The notes under the pieces were generated by a model. That model was not told the origin of the DNA, made no database searches, and was given only the letters and a program-made list of their open reading frames with translations. A stretch of DNA of 64,000 nt, taken from Tumebacillus amylolyticus. GTDB taxonomy: Bacteria; Bacillota; Bacilli; Tumebacillales; Tumebacillaceae. A program made the translations under genes and the position numbers. Where the stretch lies: positions 1,391,344-1,455,343 of the forward strand of contig NZ_JAEQNB010000001.1 of the NCBI RefSeq assembly GCF_016722965.1, in the 5' to 3' direction. This document shows, piece by piece, positions 8,902 through 17,766 of the stretch (position 1 is its first letter; every line of letters starts with the position of its first letter).

Positions 8902-9960
8902 ATGAGCACTGGGATCTTCACGCTGGCGGAGCAGTTGCAAGGGCTGAACCGCAATTTGCACAACCAGCGCCGCGACCGCGTTTCGAACACGAAGTTGCGG
9001 GCGGCGCTTGAGACCTCCGTCGGGGAGTTTCGCCAAGCGCGGCGCCTGTCGGGCCCTGAGACCGAGGCGATTTTTTCCGGACGTCCGCTTGTCGGTGTGG
9101 ATGGCTCGGTGAACCAAGTCGGGGGCAACTACCCGTATACGGTGCATCTGTTTAAGTCGTTGGCGAAATCGACGATGCCGGGGCGAAACGGCGAAACTGC
9201 CGTGGAGCGGGTCGAGATGATCTCACCGCTTCTGCCGGACAACCTGCGGGAGATTCGGAACTTCCTCGAAGAACGCCGCCATGAGATTCGGGTGAACGAG
9301 GGGCTTGACGATACAGAGCGCGTAAACGACCTCGCCGAACAGCAAGCCTATTTCATGCTCGCCGATCAACGGATGGTCGAGATGGAATTAAAAGTGGCGA
9401 TGGAGGCCATCGAGCGTTTTTCCCCGCATCTGGTGTTGATGGACGGTGGTTTTTCGCGGTTGAAAGGCAAGGGTGGCGAGTTGTGGGATCAGTTCGAAGA
9501 TCTCGCGTTGACGATGGGTTCGGTGGTCGTCGGTGTCATTGAGGAAGTCGGCTCCTACCGCTTGCAATCGCGACTTGGAGAAGACGTGCTGAACGGGTTC
9601 GTGCATCGCCATGACCGGGAGATTCTCTTCGGCACGCTCAACCAGGGCGAATGGTTGAAAACTTCCCTCGACCGCCCGATCAAAAACGAGTTCTACACCG
9701 TCTTCACCCGCCTCTCCGACTTGCCGCAAGCGGGCGCGTGTGACTTTTTGCGTGAACAGGCGGATGCGGTGGAAGATGTGATCGATTTCATCTACACGAT
9801 TACGCCGAACAAGTCGCGGGGGATTCCGCTCTGGCTCGATGTGGTCGATGCGGAAGTGCGGCTGACCAAGAAGCAGATCGACTTGATTGTGAAGACCAAC
9901 GTGGACGTGGAGAACATCGAGTCGTTTCTGCGGCCGCAGCGGGATAGGAGGGACTTCTAA
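8902..9960 (+). CDS. nurA: NurA-domain 5'-3' DNA nuclease
   Basis: NurA-family nuclease, 352 residues, which in archaea and some bacteria partners the HerA translocase to resect DNA ends. The RNase H-like core is marked by the metal-binding VGVDGSVN near residues 64-71, and by LVLMDGGFSRLKGKG near 178 (second acidic motif); the C-terminal half carries LWLDVVDAE. It is followed after 3 bases by herA, the normal arrangement, and preceded by the crotonase gene (4-base gap). A GGGGTGAAGAG site lies just ahead of the ATG. Confidence 0.85.
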   Translation: MSTGIFTLAEQLQGLNRNLHNQRRDRVSNTKLRAALETSVGEFRQARRLSGPETEAIFSGRPLVGVDGSVNQVGGNYPYTVHLFKSLAKSTMPGRNGETAVERVEMISPLLPDNLREIRNFLEERRHEIRVNEGLDDTERVNDLAEQQAYFMLADQRMVEMELKVAMEAIERFSPHLVLMDGGFSRLKGKGGELWDQFEDLALTMGSVVVGVIEEVGSYRLQSRLGEDVLNGFVHRHDREILFGTLNQGEWLKTSLDRPIKNEFYTVFTRLSDLPQAGACDFLREQADAVEDVIDFIYTITPNKSRGIPLWLDVVDAEVRLTKKQIDLIVKTNVDVENIESFLRPQRDRRDF

Positions 9961-9963
9961 GAG

Positions 9964-11826
9964 ATGCAAATCGTTGGACAGACGACCCAACTGGAAGCTT
10001 GGGTGGCGTCGCGTACGCGCAAGTTTCACATAAACGAAATTTTGATCATCGAAGACCCTGACCACCGGAACCCCAAGGCGGAAGTCATTGAGACGCGGAC
10101 GTTTAACCGCTACATTCCGCTGGCGTCTGAGCAGAGCAACCTCGTGGATACATCGGTGCTGGAAGGCTTGCGTTCGGTGGGGTTTGATATTGAGGACGAA
10201 GAAATTCACCTCGCGAAACTGCGCTTGATCGAAGAACTGCCGACCCCGATTCGAGTCGGGGCGCAGGCGCGGGTGCCGTCTTTTGCCGAGGTGGAAGACC
10301 TGCTTATTAAAAGGAAGCCCCACGAAGGCCTGACGCTCGGCGTGATCCAAGGATCGCGTGAGATTGCCAAAGACATGCCGGAGTCGTTGCAGCACGTGGC
10401 GCTGTTGTTTGACAAGGAAAACGGCGTCGGCGAGCAAGGCGGCGTGCCGTTTGTGTTCGATTATAAGTCGATGGACCAATACCCGCACATCGGGATCTTC
10501 GGCGGTTCGGGGTCGGGGAAATCGTTCGGTCTGCGGGTGTTGCTGGAGGAATTGATGCTCAAGCAAGTGCCGGCGGTTGTGTTCGACCCGCACTTTGAGC
10601 TGACGTTCGACCAAGAGTTCCCCGATCTGCCGGAGGACTTCCGCCAGACTTTCAAAAAGCGTTTCGTGACGCTCGACGCCGGGGAGGACATCGGGGTTGA
10701 GTTTTCGGAGTTGATTGCCGACGACATCGTCTCGCTCTTGCGGGCCTCGTCGGGCAGCATCACCGACGCGATGGAGACGGCGATCAAAGTTCTGCACAAA
10801 AAAGCGGACAGTTTCCTGACCTACTCCACCCGCATGGCGAACCTCGCCGAAGCGCTCGACAATGAAAAGGAAATTCGCGAGCAGTCCCGAGACGAATACC
10901 TGAACCCGGCTGACCGGGAACGAGTGACGCTCCTGCACGACTTGCTCGTCAAATACAAGGACAAAGTAGGCGGCTTCTCCGGAACTCTGCGTTCCGTCCT
11001 GCGCCGTTTGACGCGCTTGGAGATGGAGGGCGTGTTCACGAGTGCGGGGACCAAGAAAGTCGAAGAAGCGTTTGCAAAAAGGCAACTGGTCGTCATCCGC
11101 GGTTCGATGTACTTCCTGAACGTATTCGCCTTCTACGTCGTGCGCAAACTCTACCGCAAGCGCCGCGACTACCGCGACTCGATTCAAAAAGGCCGCCCCG
11201 TCGAAGAAAAGTTCCCGCCGTTCGTCATCATCACCGACGAAGCTCACAACTTCGCGCCCAAGGGCGACATCCCCGCTCCGGCGAAGGGTGTCCTGAAGGA
11301 GATCGCGCAAGAAGGGCGGAAGTACGGGGTCTTCCTCGTCTTCGCCACGCAGCGACCGGCGTTGCTGGACGACACGATTACCGCACAGCTTTCGACCAAA
11401 ATGGTCTTCCGCACGGTGCGTTCTGTGGATATCGCAGTTATTAAGGAAGAGACGGACATCACCGCCGAGGAAGCGGCACGACTCCCATACTTGTCGTCGG
11501 GTACCGCCTTCATTTCGTCTGCGATTACGGGCCGCACGACCGCCGTTCGCATCCGCGTTTCAAAAACCACATCGCCCCACTTCAAAAACCCGTTCGAAGA
11601 GCTCGAAGAAGGGTTCGCCGAACAAGACGCCAAAGTCTGGGAAGCCGTCCTGCCCTCACTGCCCATCGACGCCTCGAACCTCAACGCCTACCTCACCGAA
11701 ATCGGGCGCAAAGTCGGGCGTCTGCTCTCCTTCGACGAGTTGGAGAAAACCTTGGAAGACTTCGTGGACCAAGGCAAGCTCATGAAAGTCAGCACCCCGT
11801 TTGGGGCGCGGTACAGCAAAGCCTAA
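9964..11826 (+). CDS. herA: HerA-type hexameric DNA translocase/ATPase
   Basis: FtsK/HerA-superfamily P-loop ATPase of 620 residues. It has an N-terminal HAS-barrel-like region (1-150), Walker A GGSGSGKS near 180-187, Walker B VIITDEAHN near 420-428, then a Gln/Arg sensor segment LVFATQRPALLDDTI and an arginine-rich C-terminal part (GRTTAVRIR). It should thread duplex DNA into the NurA nuclease encoded directly upstream (3-base gap; AGGAGGG overlaps the nurA end). The function in this lineage, end resection at breaks or defence, is not known. A strong terminator follows, so the crotonase-nurA-herA unit ends here. Confidence 0.88.
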   Translation: MQIVGQTTQLEAWVASRTRKFHINEILIIEDPDHRNPKAEVIETRTFNRYIPLASEQSNLVDTSVLEGLRSVGFDIEDEEIHLAKLRLIEELPTPIRVGAQARVPSFAEVEDLLIKRKPHEGLTLGVIQGSREIAKDMPESLQHVALLFDKENGVGEQGGVPFVFDYKSMDQYPHIGIFGGSGSGKSFGLRVLLEELMLKQVPAVVFDPHFELTFDQEFPDLPEDFRQTFKKRFVTLDAGEDIGVEFSELIADDIVSLLRASSGSITDAMETAIKVLHKKADSFLTYSTRMANLAEALDNEKEIREQSRDEYLNPADRERVTLLHDLLVKYKDKVGGFSGTLRSVLRRLTRLEMEGVFTSAGTKKVEEAFAKRQLVVIRGSMYFLNVFAFYVVRKLYRKRRDYRDSIQKGRPVEEKFPPFVIITDEAHNFAPKGDIPAPAKGVLKEIAQEGRKYGVFLVFATQRPALLDDTITAQLSTKMVFRTVRSVDIAVIKEETDITAEEAARLPYLSSGTAFISSAITGRTTAVRIRVSKTTSPHFKNPFEELEEGFAEQDAKVWEAVLPSLPIDASNLNAYLTEIGRKVGRLLSFDELEKTLEDFVDQGKLMKVSTPFGARYSKA

Positions 11827-11830
11827 TTAT

Positions 11831-11863
11831 TGAAAAAACCACCCATCCATCGGTGGTTTTTTT
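11831..11863 (+). terminator. Intrinsic terminator after herA
   Basis: AAAAACCACC-CATCCATC-GGTGGTTTTTTT stem-loop with T run, immediately after the herA stop. Confidence 0.85.
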
Positions 11864-11929
11864 AGTTCCGACTCATACAATCGAATAGCCCTGAAGTGGT
11901 GTGATGTTCTGAAATGCGCCTTTTCTACA

Positions 11930-12690
11930 TACGGCGGTGCTTGCCATCGTTCTTCTCGTAACAACCAACATAGTCCAGGCAGACACAGTCGAACTCCAAC
12001 CAGGAATCGAAAAGTACATTCGTGGCACCTACATGTCGCACGCAGGCGAATCCCTGATCTTAACGAGCCTGCACGAACCTAGCCAAAACCGAAGCAGATC
12101 TGAAACGTATAAAAGCTCTCGTCAAAAAGTACCCTGACAGCCGCCACGTCCACCATGGTCTCGCAGCAAACCTTTACCAACCGGGAGGCATAAAACATGC
12201 GTTTTGGGCAGTGATAATCGACGTATGAATGAGCGATAGATACGGGCACAATCCTCTGCAGCCAAGGGATATGCAATTGGGCTAATGAGGCCAAGCACAT
12301 ACAACCTTCGATAGCTTGGTTTGAAGAAGTCTTGAGCGAACACATGAATCACTTTGAAACCAACCTTGCAATATGCAAACTTGCTTGTCGCGCAGAACGA
12401 CCAGAAAAGTGAGGGCTTTTTTCAAAAAGCGATGCAAGTTCAACTTGAAAGCAACTTCGATGCACATTTTGGATACGATGAATATTTACTTGACCACGAG
12501 TAGTTTGAATAAGCTTATCGCGACACTTCATGGACTGGAGCAGAGGCGTAATACCTTAACTTCCTTCATATATACGCTCTGGAACGCCTGGGTCGTGGGA
12601 ATAGGTCGTCACTCTCAATCGAACTACATCAATTTCAGCCGTGCCTTCCCGGCTCCCACCATATATAAGAGCCCCCGTTGCCTTAATAGG
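11930..12690 (+). pseudogene. Decayed gene for a secreted TPR-like protein
   Basis: No intact frame covers this stretch, but protein-like segments line up in order across different frames. First comes a signal-like MLAIVLLVTTNIVQA followed by DTVELQPGIEKYIRG. After a +1 shift comes ADLKRIKALVKKYPDSRHVH, then SIAWFEEVLSEHMNHFETNL, then GFFQKAMQVQLESNFDAHFG with FGYDEYLLDHE before a stop, then LNFLHIYALERLGRGNRSSL. The alternating helical pattern resembles tetratricopeptide repeats. Several frameshifts and stops mean it is no longer functional. It has no visible relative elsewhere in the window. The assignment rests on reading frames by eye. Confidence 0.45.
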
Positions 12691-12721
12691 CATCTCCTTC
12701 CGTTCCATTGAACGTCAAAAA

Positions 12722-12757
12722 GGCCCTGTACACATTGACTGTACAGGGCCTCTTTTG
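12722..12757 (+). terminator. Intrinsic terminator
   Basis: AGGCCCTGTACA-CATTGAC-TGTACAGGGCCT stem of 12 perfect pairs followed by CTTTTG, at the end of the decayed TPR region. Confidence 0.7.
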
Positions 12758-12860
12758 CATGAAAAAACGGTATTTCCAGCTGACTAGCAACAACGAGATT
12801 CGTACAAACTGTACATGAAGGTTCCCCCTTCCAAACAAAAGAAAGGGGGTGGTGAGGCCA

Positions 12861-12947
12861 ATGATGAATCATCTCTTCGACATTGACATTGAGGTTGTCA
12901 TTCAAGTCATCGAGATCATATGGTCTCTGATAAAACTGTTCATCTAG
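12861..12947 (+). CDS. 28-residue hydrophobic peptide with FDIDIEV box (possible bacteriocin/toxin-like peptide)
   Basis: A very short frame with a plausible ribosome site (GGGGGTGGTGAGG) and tandem ATG codons at 12861 and 12864, closed by TAG and then directly by a strong terminator. The peptide begins MMNHLFDIDIEV and continues VIQVIEIIWSLIKLFI: acidic N-terminal half, amphipathic hydrophobic C-terminal half, no Cys. The size resembles leaderless bacteriocins or phenol-soluble-modulin-like peptides, while the FDIDIEV segment resembles the leader box of the lanthipeptide-like gene at 26620. Its isolation between two terminators argues for a real small transcript. I do not recognise a named family. 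Confidence 0.45.
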   Translation: MMNHLFDIDIEVVIQVIEIIWSLIKLFI

Positions 12948-12955
12948 GTTTGACT

Positions 12956-13007
12956 CGGCCCCTTTTCGGACGTCTCCAGCGTCCGAGGAGGGGCCGAAAA
13001 TTTTTTA
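12956..13007 (+). terminator. Strong intrinsic terminator after the 28-residue peptide gene
   Basis: CGGCCCCTTTTCGGACG-TCTCCAG-CGTCCGAGGAGGGGCCG followed by AAAATTTTTT; long GC-rich stem about 9 bases after the stop codon. Confidence 0.8.
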
Positions 13008-13792
13008 CAGTCTAGTATTCATGCAGAGTGTTGTCTGTAGATTACTTGTGGTAGGAAAGTAGAGATCTGTAATTTCTACTAAGGTTATTCATAGATTTGT
13101 TGTCAAATCGTTAGGGATGCTATAGGAGAGGTAATGAGTTCAAGTTCATTGAGTGATGATTTGTGCCTCAAGTACAGTATGTAGCTAAATGGGTAGTGCG
13201 TATACAGATATGGGGAACAACGAGTAATCTGATTGCGGATCACTTCTGTCATACAACAAGTACTTGTAGTTGCATCACTTCATCTTGAATGTGACTACAT
13301 ACAAAGTATGTCCTAGAGAACCCAGTAGAACACATGAACATGGTGTTCAGATTTAGCAAGTTGAAGTTCTGACACGACACACTTGTTGCAGGCAGAACAA
13401 CATGTGAAGAGTAGGAGGAACAGAAACCCACTTAGCACATCTTGAAGTGTATCTGGACATAACATACAGACATCATCACTGTGATGAACTTACAACCAGA
13501 GCTGGCAGCTAGATTGTACGAGAATACTGTCTCACGTTAATGGGTCAACAACAGTGCCAGAACTCAAGAAAGAGGGAGGAAGAATACCTTTGTCTCTATT
13601 TTAAGATCAAATTGACACAGCAAGCGAAATCGTCCACAAGCCACGTCACTTTAAAACAAGCATATCTCGTTAGGTTGAATCTACCATTTTGAATACTTGT
13701 ACACACTACATTTTATAGATTAGCAGTGCTAGATTTGCTTTATTGTATATCATCTTACTGAATAGAGTACAAATTTGTATAGAGAAACCATA
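13008..13792. other. Unexplained AT-rich gap without convincing genes
   Basis: About 785 bases with no credible coding frame on either strand, no tRNA and no recognisable repeat family. The only local structure I can point to is a 15-base palindrome TCATCAC-T-GTGATGA at 13473-13487. Its base texture differs from the GC-rich flanks, so it may be old inserted DNA. Confidence 0.5.
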
Positions 13793-13834
13793 AAAAAAAG
13801 CTCTTGGACACCCGCGTGTCCAAGAGCTTTTTTT
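13793..13834. terminator. Bidirectional intrinsic terminator
   Basis: AAAAGCTCTTGGACAC-CCGC-GTGTCCAAGAGCTTTTTTT; it closes the minus-strand gene ending at 13846. Confidence 0.85.
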
Positions 13835-13845
13835 CATGCCGTGAC

Positions 13846-14337
13846 TTATCGGTAGCTGAACTCGTACATTTTCTCGCCGGAGTTCGCATCCACGACGTAC
13901 ACGATCTCATGGTGGTTCGTGCCTTCCTGTGCCGTGAAGTCGTCGCCGCTGAACGAGATGATGTAGGCGGGCACTTGCTTGACGCCAAACGCGAGGTTCG
14001 GGTTCTTCTGCAAGGCATCCGGCTCGATCGTGCCCGGTTTGGTGTCGGTCAGCAATTGGTACTCGGCTTCGATCTTGGTGTACTTTTTCCCTTGCAATCC
14101 GGTCTTCAAATACTCGACCGGCCCGCGCACCGGAGTGGCTGCGTCGGTTTTCGGCTCTTCAAACGTCAAGTTCGGCAGCTTGCTCAAGTCGTGCTGCGTC
14201 TGCGACGGGCCTTTTACATACTCGACTTGCGAGTAAAACGGCGTATATCCGTACACGCCGTAGATGATGGTCAAGATGATGATCACCGAGGCGATGATCC
14301 ATTTAGTGCTGGACTGCATTTTTTTCTTCTGTTCCAT
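13846..14337 (-). CDS. Hypothetical single-pass membrane protein
   Basis: A 163-residue protein with a short basic N-terminus (MEQKKKMQSSTKW), one membrane segment (about residues 14-33, IIASVIIILTIIYGVYGY) and a soluble extracytoplasmic domain rich in charged residues. The C-terminal part (HHEIVYVVDANSGEKMYEFSYR) resembles the end of PepSY/YpmB-type beta domains, but I cannot assign a family. The ATG at 14337 is preferred over the 14412 frame because GAGGGA lies 6 bases upstream. It is monocistronic and divergent from the secreted lipase gene. Confidence 0.75.
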   Translation of the reverse strand: MEQKKKMQSSTKWIIASVIIILTIIYGVYGYTPFYSQVEYVKGPSQTQHDLSKLPNLTFEEPKTDAATPVRGPVEYLKTGLQGKKYTKIEAEYQLLTDTKPGTIEPDALQKNPNLAFGVKQVPAYIISFSGDDFTAQEGTNHHEIVYVVDANSGEKMYEFSYR

Positions 14338-14504
14338 TTGGCTTCCCTCGTTTTCTACTCCAATAGAGAATTCAACTCTTTTGATTGTAGACTCTTCCGC
14401 CGCAAGATGCAATTCTAAAGCTTGTCAAGTTCTGTTCAAAATGAAAATAAAATTGTAAATTAAGAGGAGGATCGTATCTAAAAAATAGGGAGGTCTCACC
14501 CAAC

Positions 14505-16244
14505 ATGAAGACCGCAAAAACCAAACTCACCGCCCTGATCGCCATCGCTGCGATCAGCACCACCGCGTGGATGATGCCCGCCACCCAAGCATCGGCCGCC
14601 ACGAAATCGCCCGTGATCTTGTTCCCGGGCATCGGAGGTTCCCAACTCTGGGGCATTCCGAACGGGTACAACAACGACAGCGGCAACGGCTCGGACGTCG
14701 TCTGGGTGGACAAAGCCACCGACCACTTCTCGACCGACGTGCTCGTCAACGACGAAGAACTCAAGTACAACCTCGAACTGAAACACAACCCGAACTCCAC
14801 AAGCGTCACCGATATGATCCCCACGCACAGCGATGTCCGCATCTGGCCGTTGACAGACAACTACGGTCTGACCGGCATCTCCCACCTCGATGCTGACAGT
14901 TGGGACCTCACCGCGTACTACCAACACATGATCGAACGCATGCAAGCGAGCGGCTACGTGCCGGGCGTTACGCTGTTCGGGTTCCCGCACGACTGGCGCC
15001 AAGATTATGACAAATCGTTCGACCAGATCACGGCGACGATCAACCAAGCGTTGCAAGCTTCCGGCGCATCCTCTGTCGATATCGTGGCGCATTCCCAAGG
15101 CGGGATGTTGATGAAAAGTTATTTGCTCGCCCACCCGGAGATGGCTCCGAAAATCAACCACTATGTCACGATGGGCACGCCGTATCTCGGCGCCGCACTC
15201 GCAGCCCGCGCCACCTCGCAAAAATTGGGCGGCTACAATTTCTCCCTGTCCGGCCTGATCGACAACTCCACCGGCTACACGATCGCCAAGGAATCGCCCG
15301 CCGTCTACCACCTCGCTCCGTCCTACCGCTACGAACAACTGATGTTCTCCACCTATGGCCGCGGTACGATCAACTCCACGAACAGCCCGACCTACACGCC
15401 GACCAATCCCACCCAAGGCTACTTCACCCAACTTCGCAACTTCGAAACGGACAAGTCCCTTTTTGACTACTCTTCGCAAAAACATACCGCGTGGGACACG
15501 ACCGTACCGAACGTCGCCAAACGCTATGCGATCGTCAGTGACAGTGTGAGCACCGAAGTGGCGTACAATTACAACTACTGCTCGTCCTGCTGGTTCAGCG
15601 ATCCGAACCAAGTGGACTACATCATGAAAGCGGGCGACGGCACCGTGCCGCTGATTTCGGCGCAGAACCCGGGAGACGCCAACACGCAGATGTACTACGT
15701 TCACGCAGGCTCCCAAGGCGCGGCCGTCGATCACATGGGTCTCGTCAAGGACGACAACGTCATCTCCAAAGTCCTCTCGATTCTCCAAGACTACCCGAAC
15801 GCGCCGGTCACAGGCATCGACAGCACGCCGAACACCGCGTTGAACACCAAATCTCTCACCGCCTACTCGCTGACTTCCACCCCAGAAGAGTTCAACGCGA
15901 CCGTCACCCTCACCAACGCATCCGGCAAAAAAGAAACCGTCAAGATCAAAAACGGCAAATTCACCACTTCAAGCTCGGACGCCTCAACGAGTTTGATCAT
16001 CCGCACGGGCAACGTCACAGACAGCCAAACCGGACGCGAACTGTTCAACGTCCAACTGTTTGTCCCGTCCGACTTGGCGTCCGACTTCGAGATCGTGCCG
16101 GACCAAGATATGTCGCTGTCCCTTCGCACCTACCAAACGGGAGCTGACGGTGTCAAAAACAAAATGGACCTCGGCAACTACTCGCACACAGCGAAGCAAT
16201 CCCTGAAAGTCAAACACCGCAACGGCCACGGCACCCTCCAATAA
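14505..16244 (+). CDS. Secreted LCAT-family lipase/acyltransferase
   Basis: Exported alpha/beta-hydrolase of 579 residues from the lecithin:cholesterol acyltransferase family, likely acting on phospholipids or other lipid esters outside the cell. A Sec signal peptide (residues 1-32, ending ASA-ATK) precedes PVILFPGIGGSQLWG, the LCAT oxyanion-hole region. The catalytic triad is visible: Ser197 in AHSQGG, Asp378 in AGDGTVPL and His410 in VDHMGLV. After residue 440 a Ser/Thr-rich beta-domain of about 130 residues follows, which may be a surface or substrate-binding module. The start is supported by AGGGAGG 12 bases upstream. It is divergent from the membrane-protein gene and stands alone. Confidence 0.9.
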   Translation: MKTAKTKLTALIAIAAISTTAWMMPATQASAATKSPVILFPGIGGSQLWGIPNGYNNDSGNGSDVVWVDKATDHFSTDVLVNDEELKYNLELKHNPNSTSVTDMIPTHSDVRIWPLTDNYGLTGISHLDADSWDLTAYYQHMIERMQASGYVPGVTLFGFPHDWRQDYDKSFDQITATINQALQASGASSVDIVAHSQGGMLMKSYLLAHPEMAPKINHYVTMGTPYLGAALAARATSQKLGGYNFSLSGLIDNSTGYTIAKESPAVYHLAPSYRYEQLMFSTYGRGTINSTNSPTYTPTNPTQGYFTQLRNFETDKSLFDYSSQKHTAWDTTVPNVAKRYAIVSDSVSTEVAYNYNYCSSCWFSDPNQVDYIMKAGDGTVPLISAQNPGDANTQMYYVHAGSQGAAVDHMGLVKDDNVISKVLSILQDYPNAPVTGIDSTPNTALNTKSLTAYSLTSTPEEFNATVTLTNASGKKETVKIKNGKFTTSSSDASTSLIIRTGNVTDSQTGRELFNVQLFVPSDLASDFEIVPDQDMSLSLRTYQTGADGVKNKMDLGNYSHTAKQSLKVKHRNGHGTLQ

Positions 16245-16315
16245 GGAGGACTTCCGTCCTCGAAGGGGAACAATAAAAGGAAAAGAACCCCACTCACGAG
16301 GAGGAACCTCATTCC

Positions 16316-17107
16316 ATGCCAAGCGCACATGAAATTGATTACAAGATTCACGGCGACGACATGCAGTTCGTCGAGATCGAACTCGACCCGCAAGAAAGCG
16401 TCGTTGCAGAAGCAGGCTCTCTGATGATGATGGAGGACGGCATTCAGATGGAGACGATCTTCGGTGACGGCTCCGGTTCCGGCGGCAAAGGTTTCATGGG
16501 CAAACTGTTCGGCGCAGGCAAACGCCTGTTGACGGGGGAGAGCTTGTTCATGACCGTCTTCACCAACGGTCGTCCGGGCAAAAACCACGTCTCGTTCGCC
16601 GCTCCGTATCCGGGCAAGATCATCCCGATGGACCTCGCAGCTCTGGGCGGCAAGATCGTTTGCCAAAAAGACGCGTTCCTCTGCGCCGCGAAGGGCGTCT
16701 CTGTCGGCATCGAGTTTCAACGCAAGATCGGCGTTGGCTTTTTCGGCGGCGAAGGCTTCATCATGCAAAAGCTCGAAGGCGACGGTCTCGCGTTCGTTCA
16801 TGCGGGCGGCACGATCTACGAGCGCGAGTTGCAACCGGGTGAAGTTCTGCGCATCGACACCGGCTGTTTGGTGGCGTTCACGCAAAGCGTTTCCTATGAC
16901 ATCGAGTTCGTCGGCGGCGTGAAAACCGCGATGTTCGGCGGGGAAGGCCTGTTCTTCGCCGCACTGCGCGGTCCGGGCAAAGTCTGGGTCCAATCGCTCC
17001 CGTTCTCGCGCCTCGCTTCCCGCGTCTTTGCCGCCGCTCCGCAAAACGGCGGTCGTCGTGAGGAAGGCAGCATCTTGGGGACGCTCGGGAATCTGTTCGA
17101 AGACTAA
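16316..17107 (+). CDS. TIGR00266/AIM24 family protein
   Basis: Cytoplasmic 263-residue beta-rich protein of the TIGR00266 (AIM24-like) family; biochemical role unknown. Features are the repeated glycine-rich strands [26 protein letters not shown], the segment [14 protein letters not shown] and the C-terminal [19 protein letters not shown], which is characteristic of the family. A GAGGAGGAA ribosome site precedes the ATG. A small hairpin (GGAGGACTTCCGTCCTC at 16245-16261) separates it from the lipase gene, so partial readthrough is possible. Confidence 0.88.
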   Translation: MPSAHEIDYKIHGDDMQFVEIELDPQESVVAEAGSLMMMEDGIQMETIFGDGSGSGGKGFMGKLFGAGKRLLTGESLFMTVFTNGRPGKNHVSFAAPYPGKIIPMDLAALGGKIVCQKDAFLCAAKGVSVGIEFQRKIGVGFFGGEGFIMQKLEGDGLAFVHAGGTIYERELQPGEVLRIDTGCLVAFTQSVSYDIEFVGGVKTAMFGGEGLFFAALRGPGKVWVQSLPFSRLASRVFAAAPQNGGRREEGSILGTLGNLFED

Positions 17108-17122
17108 GACCATTCACCCACG

Positions 17123-17163
17123 AAAAAAAAGGGAATCCGCCGCCAGGGCAGATTCCCTTTTTC
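17123..17163. terminator. Bidirectional intrinsic terminator
   Basis: AAAAAAGGGAATC...GATTCCCTTTTT stem-loop between the convergent AIM24-like and thioesterase genes. Confidence 0.8.
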
Positions 17164-17619
17164 TTATTCCATGTCGTCCGTCGGCACGAAATAGTCGTTC
17201 TTGCGATACGCCAAGCAGTCCAAGTTCGAGATCAGCTCGCCGTTGGCTTCCACTTTGATTCGGTACCACGCCGTGCGGTTGTTTTTCTTCTCCTCCACGG
17301 CGGTCGCTCGAAGGATGTCGCCCTTGACGCTGCCTGCGAGGAATCCGATGTTCGCGTTGAGGCCGACCGAAGTTTTTCCATAGGAGTTGCAAGCCACCGC
17401 AAACACAAAGTCTGCCAGCGAAAAAATCACGCCGCCATGCGTCGTTCCGTGCGCGTTCAGCATGTTCTCCGTCACGACCATCTCGGCGATGGCGAGACCC
17501 GGTCCGACTTCTACTAATTGAATGCCAAGAAACTGTGCAAACGCGTCTTGCTTCAACTTGTCCGTAATTTCCTCATAGTGCTTCTTATGAAGTTCCAGTT
17601 CGTTCGGGTACTTGCTCAT
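17164..17619 (-). CDS. Hotdog-fold acyl-CoA thioesterase, PaaI-like
   Basis: Cytoplasmic acyl-CoA thioesterase of 151 residues. The hotdog-fold signature is NAHGTTHGGVIFSLADFVFAVACN near residues 54-77, where the HGG...D pattern contains the catalytic residues known from PaaI enzymes (Asp in SLAD), followed by NIGFLAGSVKGDILRATA. The ATG at 17619 has GGGAGGA upstream; a longer frame from 17703 lacks a site. The substrate is not deducible. The gene is divergent from the SbcD-like gene and no pathway partners lie next to it. Confidence 0.85.
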   Translation of the reverse strand: MSKYPNELELHKKHYEEITDKLKQDAFAQFLGIQLVEVGPGLAIAEMVVTENMLNAHGTTHGGVIFSLADFVFAVACNSYGKTSVGLNANIGFLAGSVKGDILRATAVEEKKNNRTAWYRIKVEANGELISNLDCLAYRKNDYFVPTDDME

Positions 17620-17766
17620 ATCGGCGTGTCCTCCCTGTAGATCGTTGCTCTCACTATAGCGATCTCTGGGTTTAACTGTCAATTCACTTTTTTGAACATC
17701 CAAGCAGGAATTGGCCTCGTCGGGCTTGAAGTCTACATAATAACAGAAAGGGGGACGAGCGTTCCC

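Noticed and set aside
9388-11310. 640-codon minus-strand frame
   Set aside because: Shadow of nurA-herA; no motif, no ribosome site, and both plus-strand genes are clear.
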